Assembly: GCA_002900995.3 (NCBI GenBank)
Contig: CM035311.1
Coordinates: 2,542,001-2,606,000 of the forward strand
Direction: 5' to 3'
Source: Ganoderma boninense
Taxonomy: Eukaryota; Basidiomycota; Agaricomycetes; Polyporales; Polyporaceae
DNA: 64,000 nucleotides
The notes beneath the pieces are model-generated. The model was not told where the DNA came from and did not search any database. It worked only from the letters and a program-made list of their open reading frames with translations. Below, in pieces: positions 34,862-45,640 of the stretch. The first letter of the stretch is position 1. Each line of letters starts with the position of its first letter. The translations under genes and the position numbers were made by a program.

Positions 34862-37800
34862 GGCGGGAGATGAGGTGGGTGGAGAGTAGTGGGGGAAGCA
34901 CTAGATTTGGGGGAGGCTATATATGCGGGATAAGCAATGCGCGTCCGTACGGGAACTGTCGCGCAGAGGCAGGGATCGCACAAAAACGTCATGAAGGTAT
35001 CGTCCGGAGGGCGCGGCTGATCTGGATCGCATTTGGGGTTCCGAAGAGGGGGAGAAGGATGCAGAGTGTGGACATGAATGGTATTAGCAAGCACGTAAGC
35101 TGCACGTTAATGGGAATTAGCGAGCGCGAAAGGACGGGAGTCGGGGTCTGAAGATGGCGAACGAGGAACGGCGAACGGGACACGGAAGAGCAGACAGAGC
35201 CAGACAAAGCCCCGCGCGGCGACAAAAGCGGCCAAAGCGATTCGCCCGTGCAGATGGCGAGGCATGAATCTCCATCAAGTGACCGTCCCCCCATGCAGGG
35301 AAGCTCCCCTGTCATATCCACACCAGCCTACCCGTCCGGTAGCGCTTCCTGCTTCCCAGCCAGAAGCCGCTCAATCCACCACGCGCCGCGCTCACCCATG
35401 ATCCCATCCAACCCAAACCCAAGGCCCAAGCTAGGCTTACAATCGTCACCCACGCTCGGCCCTACCACTCACCGCAAGCAGTCGAGCTTTTCGCCGACGC
35501 TCACGCTTGGCCGGTTCATGGGACTTTCGGACGGACAGCGAGACTCTAGTCTGCCGGAAGCAAATTGCCCTCGTACCTGAATGCTCCGGCACCGTTATGG
35601 CACAATGGCTGCTGATACACAATGCCCAACAGCCATTAAGGACACATTGATGTCGGCGAACACGTCCGTATGCCACGTTGAATGTCAGGATGTCGGCGTG
35701 CGTGCATTCCGAGTGGGCCTGCGATGTGTCGTGCCCGGCGAAGCTACAGCGCCGTCGATGCTACTGTGCCAGCGAGGAGACGAGATGTATAATTACGTGA
35801 AGACTGTTCACCGACAGCATCGGACTGTGGGCGGGGCATGTCTGCGCGGCGCTGACAGCAAGCAGGATGAAGTGGCCGGAAAAGGGACCTTGAATTGCCC
35901 CCGTGCGCAGCGCTTCAATTTAGTCTCTCAAGCGCGCGAGCGCTCAGGCGATACTGCACAGCTTTTGAACTGCGCTAACAAAGTCCCACGAATTTGCCAT
36001 CCCCTTCCATTCTTGACAGGAGCGTTGCATGGGCTCTGGAATCGATCTCAGCTCAAATGGCCCTGTTTGGCGGCCTATATGATCATGCTCAGCATTGAAG
36101 ATTAAACAGCACCTTCCGATCCTGGTTCCACTTTGTAACGGACAGCCGCAGCGTCTGGTTTTGTTCCCTCTGTCTATGGCAGAATAATATCGTGACCCAC
36201 CGGACGTCCAACAGGGATTCATAGGCTGTTGGAAATTGGCAAGCGAGCGCTTGCTCACCGGGAGTCCCCGAAGTACGATACGACGCGCGATTGTGATTTT
36301 GTATTCATCCGTTTGCCTCTGTACCACGACGACCAGTACAGGACAACCGGAAATCTACTCTCTGTTACTGCTCAGCTCGACCTCTGACAGATTTTCCAAC
36401 ATAGGCAAGGTGTAAAGTCGGAGTCGGCTGTTCACAACTACGAGACTCTTGATTTTACAAAATATAGCCCTACAAGAGGGTCTCAACTTTTTGAATCGCG
36501 ACGCAGGATTCAAACCTAGGCCCTTCTGCTCGTTGTGCCACTCTATCGCCGATTCGGCCAAAGTGAGTCCATGAGACCCATGTTAGTACGCAAAACCCCC
36601 GAGAGGTCTGACGTCAACTCTGCAGTTTTCCCGCAGCGCCTTCCGAGCTTGTTGGACACAGACGCCGTGTCCGCTAAGGGCTCTTGAATTTGCGCCGTCG
36701 CGGCATTATCTTCCACGTCCGGTGTAGACCATGAGCCATCTTTCGGACTAGCACTCGCAGGGCATCCCTCGGTTGCACGATCCACCTTCGTGTGGCCCAG
36801 CAACATGCCAGGCTCCGGGTATGACAGCTTTCAGAGCGCAACAGGCAGAGCAGTCCGAAGCAATTGACTCCGAAATCTGCCCGGTGTGGATGACGTTGCT
36901 GCTGCTTGCGGGAACTGATCGCCGTTTCAGCAGTCGTCATTCGTTCCCGCCTCTTCCTCCCTTTGATAATCATACATCGGGACCGAATCGGGAGAGAAGA
37001 GAGCCCATGCACTATTTTAGAAATCAACAACGACTTCTCCCGCGCCCACTTTCGGCTTTTCACTTGAACCAGCGACAGCAGCTGCTCTCTGCGAGCTGCA
37101 GTGACACCCCCAAATTGCGGCGTATCGCTTAAGCGCAGAGCATGGCATTAAGTGTCATTGAGGTGACGCGGGAAGACTGCGCGCAAGCCTCTCCACTTCT
37201 CAACATGCGCACCGTAGTTACCCTGACTCGCTCTGAGCCTTCTTCAGGCACCAAGAGATCTTCAAACGATCTCTCCAGACCGGCCCATTCTTCTCTGGGG
37301 CCTAAGTTCCCGCCGGTTAGCTCATTTCCGCTCTCGGAAAACATACTCTCCACCGGTGAATTGAAGCAGCTCGAGGCGCCCAAACATACTCTCCACTCCG
37401 TGTTGGCGTCTTGAACAAGTGCTTTTCTTACCCGCAAAAGAAGCAAGGCGTTTCATCCTGATCATGGAGTCTCGACCGCACGTAAAGCGCACAACAGAGA
37501 CGCTCCGGTACGGCGCTACGCCTGACCAGTGACGACATCGTCTTCCTTGCGATCCCGCTCTCGCGCGGAGAGTCCGTCCGAGTTGTCCATGCGCGTCCTT
37601 GCACCAGGACTCACTACATACCCGCGACGTCATCGCGCAGTTGTATATCCCAGCGCCGCTCTTCGGCTGGGGGAAGAACTTCAGTTTCCATGCAACCACC
37701 TCGATGACGTGCAGTACTTCCTCCCGCGGAAGGCGTTTGTCCATGTTCATCCTCCCCCACCCAGGGCCGTCAAAGTTGCGCCACACATCTCTCCCCTGCA

Positions 37801-38773
37801 TTCTGTCGCGCATACAGCATTCACAACATTCACAGGAGAGCCTCGTCCTGCCCCGCGCCCTGCACGCCGCCGTCACCATCCACCGTCTCCCTTCTCGTCC
37901 TGAACCACAATCGTCCTTTTACGCAGGGTCCCAGAGCGTCCGCGCCTCCACCGGGCTCCGGGTCGCCTTGTAGCCAGGGCGAGCGCAGTGCGCCTCGCCG
38001 GTGCCACAACGGCATACGATGCTTCAAGCGCCACTGTGCTTCGAATTCGCGCCGCGAACCTCAGTGAGAAGCCCCGGGAAGGGGCAACGTGCACATGGCG
38101 TTCGCGTTGCTGGTGACGATGACGGACGCCGTCTCCGAGCGGATCCGCCCTACTTGTCATCCCCAGTGCTACATGCCCACGAGCAATTGGACCTTCGCGG
38201 CCGTGCCACTGCCATGATTCTCCGGACAACGGACGGTGGTGCTAGCTGGTCGCGCCGATGGCTACACCGTCGGGGCTCGTACGGTGCTCAGATCCAGAGA
38301 TGTGGGAGACTCGCGCTCGCAGCTCACCTCCTCTCTTCCCGGACGAGCATCCTAGTGCTTCTGCCCGCGGCGCTCCTAGACACGGTTCCGTCCCTTGCTC
38401 AGTGCACCTGGCGTAGCGCTGTGTGCTGCGCCGCCAACAGAAGAATGAGATGCGTGCCAAGTGTTCGACAGCGCATGAATAAGCACAGCAGTACTTCGCA
38501 GCAAAACTACAACAGGCTTCAGGCAGTCCCCTGGAAGCACGGAAAAAAATCATTGAGACAGGTCCCAGGAGACTTCCCGGGAAATACGTCTCACCGACCA
38601 CACTACAGCTACATACAGTCCAAGATCGCCAAGATCAGTGCAAATAATACATTTCGGACCTGTTTGCGTCGACTTTGCTCCCAATATTTTCCGACTCGTC
38701 GTCCATCCCCCTGGCAAGCAGACCAAACCCAGACCCGTGTCCAGCTGCAGGTTGTGGTGCACCAGAAGGCTCA
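34862..38773. other. Gene-poor region
   Basis: About 3.9 kb without a gene I can support. The first few hundred bases are the oxygenase promoter. The rest has lower-quality frames on both strands, lacking splice-linked continuation and family resemblance; the longest are at 35581-36105 plus and 37322-37879 minus. A tRNA-like B box (GGTTTGAATCC on the minus strand near 36510) has no matching acceptor stem. It could be eroded mobile-element or gene debris, but no terminal repeats were seen. Confidence 0.4.
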
Positions 38774-40600
38774 TCACCACCGAGGTCTAGGGCCGATCCC
38801 CGACCCATCCCACACGACGTTCGGCACGAACCTCCTCAGCCCCTCGATATCCCTCTCCTCCGCATGCTTGCAGTTCCTGAGCTCCAGCGTCTCGAGCGGC
38901 ACCCCACGCTCGCTGCGCAGCGCGACCCAAGCGAGCAGGTCGTCGATGAACGCGGGCTCCTCGTCTTCGTCTTCGTCGTACGAGTCCGACTCCGAGCCGC
39001 CGTCCGGGGGAACGTAGCGGAACGCCACTTCGTTGAAGTGCACGGCACGGAGCTCCGGCAGAGGGAGCATGCCGACGTTCTGCCCCTCCGACGACGAGGA
39101 CGCAGTGCTAGTGCGGACATCCATGAGGGCGTCGAAGAGGCCGAACGCCGGATCGTCGACGAACGCGAGTATGCGCAGACGAGGCGTCGAGGCAAAGAGA
39201 TCGCCCCACGTGAACTCGTACAACAGGCCCCTGTCCACCTTCATAGACTCGACGTGGGAGAGGATGGGGGATATTTCGCGGATGAAAATCTGCGTAGTGC
39301 CCTCCTTCTCGTCTCCGTATATTCCGCTGAAGGCTAGGCGCACAGGCGCCTGGTCCCACTCCGCGGACATGTCTGCGGTTTGCCACGCGTAGATGTTGAT
39401 GTTATAATTTCCGTAAAATGATCCCCAGTGTACCGCGACGAGGGGCCTCGTAGTAAGGTGAGCGCAGAGCATGCGTAGAAGGTCCTTCATCCCCTTGCTT
39501 CCGCCTCCGATGAGGTGAACTCCGGCCTCCCGATTCATCGAGAAGTGGCGGAGGAGGTCAGCGCAGTTGTATTTCGGGCCACTAAGACGCAGAGAGCGCA
39601 ACGACGGGAATGAAATGGTTCTCGCAGGAGAAAGAGCTCCAGGGTTCTGGTCGGCCGGCGTCGGAATGGATCCGTCCAAGTGCAAAGCTTCTAGGTGTGG
39701 TGCGACACGCGTAAGCACATCTAGCAAGTCCGGGGTGGTACCGATATCAGGACGGCTGGCGTCCCAAAGGATGGCCTCCCGCGTGGGAGATATCACCTTC
39801 AAGGTGGTGAGCGACGAGCAGAAAGCGGGGTCGGTCCAACGAAAGGGTATCCTATCCAGTTCTAGGTGGCGCAGGCGGGGCGTGAGCCCCGCTGTTGCGA
39901 CGATGGCGACCGCGGGAGGAGGCCCAAAAAGGCCGAAGCAGGGGAGGCGTGAAGCCAGGACAAGCTTCTCGAGCTGTCCCAGAGGCTGAGTCAACTGCTT
40001 GCAGAAGGCCTGTACCGTTGAGATCTGTTCATCGATAGAGAGGAAGCGTATGCGTGATGACAGTGGAGGAATAAGGTTGATAACTGAGATTCCTCCGTGG
40101 ATACTGCTGCAATCGTCATCGTGCACGTCTATGTCCAGGGGAGTGGCCTTGGAGCGTTCGACAAACTTGGCGAAAGCGTCTGAGCGGGACAGATAAACAT
40201 GGCTCCAAAGCTGTGTAGTCTGGAGTGCAACATTTCGCCAGCGCCGGCAGACATGGGTAAGCTTGAGCCATTGAGGGGGCTGGTGGTAATAGTTGCAGGC
40301 ATAGTCGCGCAGCGCAGATTCGGAATAGTAAAGCTCGTCTGCAAAAGTCATCAGAAGTTGGGCAATAAGTTCGTCAGAAAGTCGCCCGACGGCAGCGAGG
40401 GTGTTCAGACGAGTCTTCAAATCCCGAATTGCTTGTAGGGATACATCGATGTCATGTAATACCAATTCGCGGGCGTTGGCAAACTTCGCGTGTCGTTTTG
40501 CAAGTCTTGCAGCCTCTCCCGCCTCCTGATTGACATCAGAGTTTCCACAAGCTTCGGATGGTCGTGGTTGAGTATCTTGGGTGTCATGAATGCTGTCCAT
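38774..40600 (-). CDS. F-box/leucine-rich-repeat-like protein, intronless
   Basis: Single 608-aa frame. Start at the ATG giving MDSIHD; the codon three earlier in frame is GTG. A helix (ARELVLHDIDVSLQAIRDLK) precedes the F-box-like region, residues about 68-125: LAAVGRLSDELIAQLLMTFA and WLKLTHVCRRWRNVALQTTQ. Leucine-rich segments follow (LTPRLRHLELDRIPF, LTTLKVISPT, FPSLRSLRLSG), ending VPLETLELRNC and a short basic end. This is the common agaricomycete F-box layout, acting as an SCF ubiquitin ligase substrate receptor. An acidic patch (GGSESDSYDEDEDEEP) lies near residue 545. Shares layout with the F-box gene at 48339. Confidence 0.85.
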   Translation of the reverse strand: MDSIHDTQDTQPRPSEACGNSDVNQEAGEAARLAKRHAKFANARELVLHDIDVSLQAIRDLKTRLNTLAAVGRLSDELIAQLLMTFADELYYSESALRDYACNYYHQPPQWLKLTHVCRRWRNVALQTTQLWSHVYLSRSDAFAKFVERSKATPLDIDVHDDDCSSIHGGISVINLIPPLSSRIRFLSIDEQISTVQAFCKQLTQPLGQLEKLVLASRLPCFGLFGPPPAVAIVATAGLTPRLRHLELDRIPFRWTDPAFCSSLTTLKVISPTREAILWDASRPDIGTTPDLLDVLTRVAPHLEALHLDGSIPTPADQNPGALSPARTISFPSLRSLRLSGPKYNCADLLRHFSMNREAGVHLIGGGSKGMKDLLRMLCAHLTTRPLVAVHWGSFYGNYNINIYAWQTADMSAEWDQAPVRLAFSGIYGDEKEGTTQIFIREISPILSHVESMKVDRGLLYEFTWGDLFASTPRLRILAFVDDPAFGLFDALMDVRTSTASSSSEGQNVGMLPLPELRAVHFNEVAFRYVPPDGGSESDSYDEDEDEEPAFIDDLLAWVALRSERGVPLETLELRNCKHAEERDIEGLRRFVPNVVWDGSGIGPRPRW

Positions 40601-41161
40601 GTCTCTCACGCTATATATCAGAGGGAAAGATGTCAGGACCAGCTCCGACTCAGAGCTCGAGGAGCAACCGATGTTCGCAGTACCTTACCAACGAAAAGCT
40701 TCCACCTTCAAGCGTCAGAGAGAATCCTGGGGGAGGATAGACGCGACCGAAAGCTGGACCCGTTCAGGTGTGAGCACGAGTACTGTCGCCTCAGCGCATA
40801 CAGACAGGTATATGCGTAGTGGGATGTCAGCGACTCGGAGACGTTGGGGAGTTGTTAATGATGGAGGGGACTGGGGATTTCGACGCTGAACTCGCAGATA
40901 GTTCTGTTTGTCTGCCAGTTCTACTGGTAAAGGGCAGGGGATAAGTTACATGGCAGCGCTGAAGCAACTTGCATCGAACTTGGACCGCAGGCTTAGACCA
41001 AGGTTAAAGTTACCCTCAGAACGGATGTCGCGGCCCGGCTGCCCCGGCTTTGTCCATCATGGGCGCCTCGCGACAAAGCTCAGTCCATTCGACTTGCAAG
41101 ACGTGCCTACTAGCGCTATCCGTATAACCTCCCTATCCTTTGAACCCGTTCGACAGACGAG
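40601..41161. promoter_or_regulatory. Divergent promoter region, F-box / epsilon-COP
   Basis: 561 bp between two start codons pointing apart. No TATA box; no frame in it resembles a protein. Confidence 0.5.
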
Positions 41162-42425
41162 ATGGAGTCATCTGAGCTCTACCACATCAAGCAGCAGTTC
41201 CATCTCGGTCTGTGACTCCCACTCATCTCTTCCTCACCATCTTCCTCAGATTTCTCACCCCGCAGGCGCATACAAGTCCCTTGTCGATCTCACCCTCCCC
41301 GACCCCTCCTCGCCAGACTACAACCCAACGCTCATCTACAAAGCCCGCGCGCACATCGCACTCGGCTCCTCCTCAGCGGCAGCAGCGCTCATCCCGGCGG
41401 ACACCGAGAACCTCGCACTGAAGAGCGTCGCCTCGCTCGCGCGCTACGTCGGTGCGGCCGGGGACGACGCACGGGAAGCGGCGCTCGAGGAGCTGCGCGA
41501 CCTGAGCGTCGAGATCGAGGGCGAAGACGGCGAGGCGACCGCATGGGAGAAGGGCGTCGTGCGGGTGCTCGCGGGCACGGCGTTCGCGCGGGCAGGGGAG
41601 ATCGAGGAGGCGTTGGAGGTCCTTGGTGCCGGGAACGACACGCAGAACCTCGAAGCGTGAGTTCCCTTCCATTCTGCACCCCCAAGGCAAAGACGTCCTC
41701 CGGCGTCCGGAGGACAAACGGGCTGCGTGTAGGGGAGGAAGCGACTGTCTTCTCGATCTCTATGCTTCTCGACGTCGGGTGACCCCCTAGCCCGTGAACC
41801 CCGTTCTACTCCTTGTTGGTCGAACTCGAACCCAGCTGCTAACGCCCCACTCTACGCCCGCACAGCGTCGCCTACGCTGTCCAAGTGTACCTCTCGATCT
41901 CCCGCCCAGACCTCGCCCGCAAAGAGCTCGAGCGCGCGAAGCGCTGGGCCGAGGACGACCTCCTCCTGCAGCGCATCGAGGCCTCGGTCGGGCTTGCGAC
42001 AGGCAAGGACGCCTACGCGGACGCGCACTCCTTCTACGCCGAGCAGCTCGCGAACCCGTCCCTCTCGTCCCCGCACCTCCTCACCGCGCGTGGCGTCGCG
42101 CGCCTCCTCCGCGGGGAGGTCCCCGCGGCCAAGAGCGACCTCGAGGAGGCCGTCAGCCAGCTGGGGGGCAAGCCCGACGCGGAGACGCTCGCGGCGCAGG
42201 TCGTCGCGGCGGGCTTGGGTGCGAAGAGCGGGGATGCGGACCAGCTGTTTAGGTGCGCCTGGTGTGGGTTGTCTCGGAGGGACGTGGCGCTGACGTGTTC
42301 GTAGCAAACTGTCGACGGAGTTCCCGGACCATCCGCTTGTGGCGGATTGCCGGCAAAAGGAGGCTCTTTTCGACGAGCTTGCGGCCAAGTTCACTGTACC
42401 GCCGTTGGCTACGGCCTCCGCATGA
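41162..42425 (+). CDS. SEC28: Coatomer epsilon subunit
   Basis: Model join(41162..41207,41266..41656,41866..42252,42305..42425), 314 aa. Epsilon-COP stabilises alpha-COP in the COPI coat that drives Golgi-to-ER retrieval. The protein starts MESSELYHIKQQFHLGAYKS, the usual family opening. It continues as TPR-like helical repeats (LIYKARAHIALGSSSAAAAL, AVQVYLSISRPDLARKELER, LTARGVARLLRGEVPAAKSD), with the LSTEFPDHPLVAD block before the end. Introns fall in all three phases and the total is a whole number of codons. Intron 2 (209 bp) is longer than the local norm. Confidence 0.95.
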
Positions 42426-42650
42426 GCATAATTTGTTGTTGGAGTCTGTATAGATAATGTTGTGATACCACCGGAAGGTCGCAAGTTCAAGTTGGCGATG
42501 AATGCCCAAGAAAGCACACAATATATACACAATAATTCAAGGTATGTATGCGACTATACAAAGGTATGTTGGAACACCATGTCGGCAGCCTCATGTGGAC
42601 ACCAGCAAGACAGATGTATACGACATGCCTATCAAAACCAAGTCCCAAAT

Positions 42651-44039
42651 CTACCACTCTAGGACACGCTTGAAATCGCGACCAGGGTGCTCGACGCGCA
42701 CGGTCATCTTCTGGCCTTCGATCCCCATCCTCCCGAGTGGATGCGAGAAGTCCGTGACCGCGGATATAGTGATCGTTCCACCGCAGCCTGGAGAAGGTAG
42801 CGGCGAGACTGCGTCATCGAGCTCCTCTTTCGACCGCGACTTCGCCAACCAGCCCACGATAATGCGCTGCGTTCGTCTTGAGCGCGCGCTCGCCTGAGAG
42901 GACGCGGGCGCTGCCGACGGCGATGCATCCTGGGTGGCGGAAAGAGGGGCCGGGGGATCGCAAGCACACCAGAACGTGCGTGCATGGCCGCCGCACGACT
43001 TTTCACTCTCGCGCTTGACGAGGTTGCTATATGCGCATATATAAGCCCACAGCGCGCAGAAATAGAGAGAGAGGAGTATCGAGAGCGCGTACCCAAATCG
43101 TAGCTTGCCAGACAGTCTCAACTCGTCGACGAGACCCTTCACGCGTTGTTCTCCGCGGACGCCCGGGTCCATGACGATGGTGTACGACCCGTGGAAATTC
43201 ACGTACTGCGGGCGGGACGACGTCGTCGTCCGCGACGCGCGGGAGGCCTCCACGGCCCTCGCAAGCCCGTCGAGGAGGTCCTTCCCGGTCTGGTACTCCT
43301 TGCGTACCGTCGAATGCAGAGCGGCGTTCTCGCACTGCTGATACCTTTCTGCAGCTGTCTCGGAATCCATCACATCCGCCTTCCTCTTCGCTGCGCCTGG
43401 GTTAGACCTGGACAGAGACGCGCTCGCGCTAGGCCCTCCCATCGTTGCGTCCGCCATCGTCACGTCCGCATCCACGTAAGGGTTCGCGTCCCGCTTGGCA
43501 GGAGTCCCCGTGTTGACGCGAACTGGGATGAACGCCGACGTCCCCTTTGCGCGAGCGGCGTGTCCCTGTATCACCGCCTTGGAGGCCTCGCGCTGCCTTT
43601 GGCGACACGATTCGCACCACTTTTTGGACGAGTGGGCGGGTAAGGCTCCGTGGCACCGAAGGCATGACTCTGACTCCGCTTGTGACATTTTCGTCTTCGC
43701 AGGGAGCATTTGGTCGCGCTGCCTTTGACGACACGGTTCGCACCACTTTTTGGACGAGTGAATGGGCAGGGCTCCGTGGCACCGAAGGCATGACTCCTCT
43801 TGTGACGGCTTCGTCTTCGCAGGGACCATTTGATCGCGCTGCCTTTGACGACACGGTTCGCACCACTTTTTGGACGAGTGGGTGGGTAAGGCTCCGTGGC
43901 ACCGAAGGCATAACCCCGCTTGTGAGGTTCTCGTCTTCGCAGGGAGCATTTGAAGCGGCGGCGGTGGAAGTTGGGCTGGGAAGGTAGCGGAGTTGGAGCC
44001 GTTGGAGATGGGTTTGAGGGGCGTGTGAACGCTCGTCAT
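42651..44039 (-). CDS. Protein with three tandem CxxC-CxxC zinc-ribbon-like units
   Basis: About 440 aa with one intron removed, 462 aa if retained. After 30 residues come three near-identical units of 40-42 residues. Each contains CLRCHGALP, HSSKKWCE(P/S)C and RQRQR, that is a CxxC and a second CxxC about 15 residues apart, suited to bind one zinc each. Then a linker (EASKAVIQGHAAR), a helical region (TAAERYQQCENAALHSTVRK) and a beta-like region (PQYVNFHGSYTIVMDPGVR). A Cys-rich end follows: CGGHARTFWCAC, then ITISAVTDFSHPLGRMG. A 66-bp GT-AG segment at about 43031-43096 (GTACGC...ATATAG) is in frame without a stop. If translated it would add a hydrophobic stretch. No family recognised; a nucleic-acid-binding or regulatory role is only a guess. 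Confidence 0.7.
   Translation of the reverse strand: MTSVHTPLKPISNGSNSATFPAQLPPPPLQMLPAKTRTSQAGLCLRCHGALPTHSSKKWCEPCRQRQRDQMVPAKTKPSQEESCLRCHGALPIHSSKKWCEPCRQRQRDQMLPAKTKMSQAESESCLRCHGALPAHSSKKWCESCRQRQREASKAVIQGHAARAKGTSAFIPVRVNTGTPAKRDANPYVDADVTMADATMGGPSASASLSRSNPGAAKRKADVMDSETAAERYQQCENAALHSTVRKEYQTGKDLLDGLARAVEASRASRTTTSSRPQYVNFHGSYTIVMDPGVRGEQRVKGLVDELRLSGKLRFGYALSILLSLYFCALWAYICAYSNLVKRESEKSCGGHARTFWCACDPPAPLSATQDASPSAAPASSQASARSRRTQRIIVGWLAKSRSKEELDDAVSPLPSPGCGGTITISAVTDFSHPLGRMGIEGQKMTVRVEHPGRDFKRVLEW
43590..43950 (-). repeat. Three tandem 120-126-bp coding repeats
   Basis: Units begin near 43591, 43713 and 43833 and share long identical runs such as GCACCACTTTTTGGACGAGT and CTCCGTGGCACCGAAGGCAT. 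They encode the three CxxC-CxxC units. The unit nearest 43591 carries an extra six bases, adding two residues (SE). Confidence 0.9.
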
Positions 44040-44703
44040 GTAGGCCAGCTGAGACGGAGAGCAAGACAAAGGAGCCAAAACTCAATGAAGAGCAGACAGA
44101 GTTGAGCGAGCGACGCGTCGTGCAGGCGACAGAACAGAGTGAGCGGTGGCTGAGCCTGACACGTTTGGCGCGGAACGCGTGGAGTCACGGTGTGACGGCC
44201 GCGATCGTCACACGACGGCACGGAAACGCCCGGCGGCTTGTGGGACAGCGGTCTAGAACCAAACTCCTCTCCATTCCACACCCCATCCCCTAGAAATGGT
44301 CTCGAACAAGACGGTCGATGCCCATGGTCCACTCGCGCTGGCAGGGGCCCAGCCCATGCCATGTACGGATAATGACTGTCTAGACGTGGCCTCGCACAGC
44401 GGACGATGCTCCGCCCGTCGGTAAGCGGCAGGGACAGGTATGTATCCGACAGAAGGGACTCGAAAACGAGGCTACGCTACCCCGCAGCACAGCCTCCCGG
44501 GGAGGACTCGGATGGGCGGAGAGACTGGCCCGGCATAGGGTTTATGTGGGCGGGAGGCGCGCGGAATGGACAGTGACGTCCTGCGCTCCAGCCCCAAATG
44601 CTCCGTCCCTACTCTCGACGTCCGGGCCACCTCCGAGAGGCACTGACCGGGTCCCGCGACCCCAGTTTGGAGACGTTTTGTCTCGTCCTTTCCGTGCCGG
44701 TTG

Positions 44704-44710
44704 TATAAAA
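44704..44710 (+). promoter_or_regulatory. TATA box upstream of small gene at 44896
   Basis: TATAAAA followed by a CT-rich stretch of about 100 bp (TCTCTTCTCTCATCC), a common transcription-start context in basidiomycetes. It lies 192 bp before the proposed ATG. Confidence 0.6.
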
Positions 44711-44895
44711 GCACACCCTCTCCGCCCCAGACCGGTCTTCTAACCTGTCACTCCCGTCTCTCTTCTCTCATCCTCACTCTCAATCTACCCACGTCTCGGC
44801 ACCACTCGCAACCCGTCACATTTATTCTCTCTACCTACCCGGGTCACTCCCAACCGCCGCGCGAGTCACGACTTACGACCCCAACGACCTCTTCC

Positions 44896-45267
44896 ATGTC
44901 GCATATGCGCGAGTGCCTCGTCATGCCACCCATGGCCCCCACTTCGCTGCCCCCATCCACCCAGCTCTGCCACAGTCGGACTGGGCTTCCCAACGAGCCT
45001 CTGGGCCCGCCCCAGGTCAGGGAGGGCCTCGTCCCCTTCCCGTGCTCCGACCAGCGGATGCCCACCTCAGGAGGAGCTCCACACAAGGATGACTCCGCGC
45101 AGCGCCAACCACCCAACGGCACGCGCACCCGGCGACGCACCATCCGGCGGAAAAAGAGCTCGCTCGGTCTCCGCGAGGACTTTCTCAAGTCGTCCGAGGA
45201 CGAGACCTCTCCCACCACCGACTCTCCCGAGCGGTCTCCAGTTGAGCCTGCGCCTGCCCAGTCCTAA
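44896..45267 (+). CDS. Small Pro/Ser-rich basic protein, unknown
   Basis: Intronless 123-aa frame starting MSHMREC. The first half is Pro-rich and disordered. The second half has a basic cluster (TRTRRRTIRRKKSSLGL) followed by an acidic Ser/Thr/Pro tail (FLKSSEDETSPTTDSPERSP) that offers several proline-directed phosphorylation sites. A TATA box and CT-rich initiator upstream support it as a real transcription unit. No known family. Confidence 0.5.
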   Translation: MSHMRECLVMPPMAPTSLPPSTQLCHSRTGLPNEPLGPPQVREGLVPFPCSDQRMPTSGGAPHKDDSAQRQPPNGTRTRRRTIRRKKSSLGLREDFLKSSEDETSPTTDSPERSPVEPAPAQS

Positions 45268-45640
45268 CTTAGTGGACCAACTGCCCTCGTGAGTCTCACT
45301 TCGTCAATGTGGCGGGAATGCAGCCGTGCTGACAGTCCCACCGCGTTTCAGGTTTACGACGTTTTTCACGAACCTTCATGATGCCTGAAATGATGCCAAC
45401 CGTCGACACATCGCCGCTAGCGGGACTATGCATATGACGGACATTCCGCTCTGTATTTTTGGGTGTATGCTTTTTTGGTCTCTGGGACTCTGGTTTTCGA
45501 AGACAGCAAGTGCTCTATTGTATGTGTACATTACTATGGATATCCATGACTTCTGTTTCCATGGGGGGGCACTCACCAGGAGCATCTCAGTGTATTTAGC
45601 TAAAACCGTTTGGGTTAAGGGAATATATGTACAGCAACAA
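45268..45640. other. Intergenic between convergent genes
   Basis: 3' flanks of the small basic gene and RAD9. Nothing else seen. Confidence 0.4.

Noticed and set aside
35581..36105. 174-residue frame on the plus strand
   Set aside because: No domain, no splice context, codon use unlike neighbouring genes, and it lies in the gene-poor block. Chance open frame is the simpler reading.
36480..36560. Possible tRNA on the minus strand (GGTTTGAATCC with an A-box-like stretch)
   Set aside because: The 3' acceptor bases have no complement at the expected 5' position, so no cloverleaf forms. At most a decayed tRNA-derived sequence.
37322..37879. 185-residue frame on the minus strand
   Set aside because: Odd Cys/Arg composition, no family resemblance, no linked exons.
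38001..39017. 338-residue frame on the plus strand
   Set aside because: Its second half is antisense to the well-supported F-box gene and the rest has no protein-like character.
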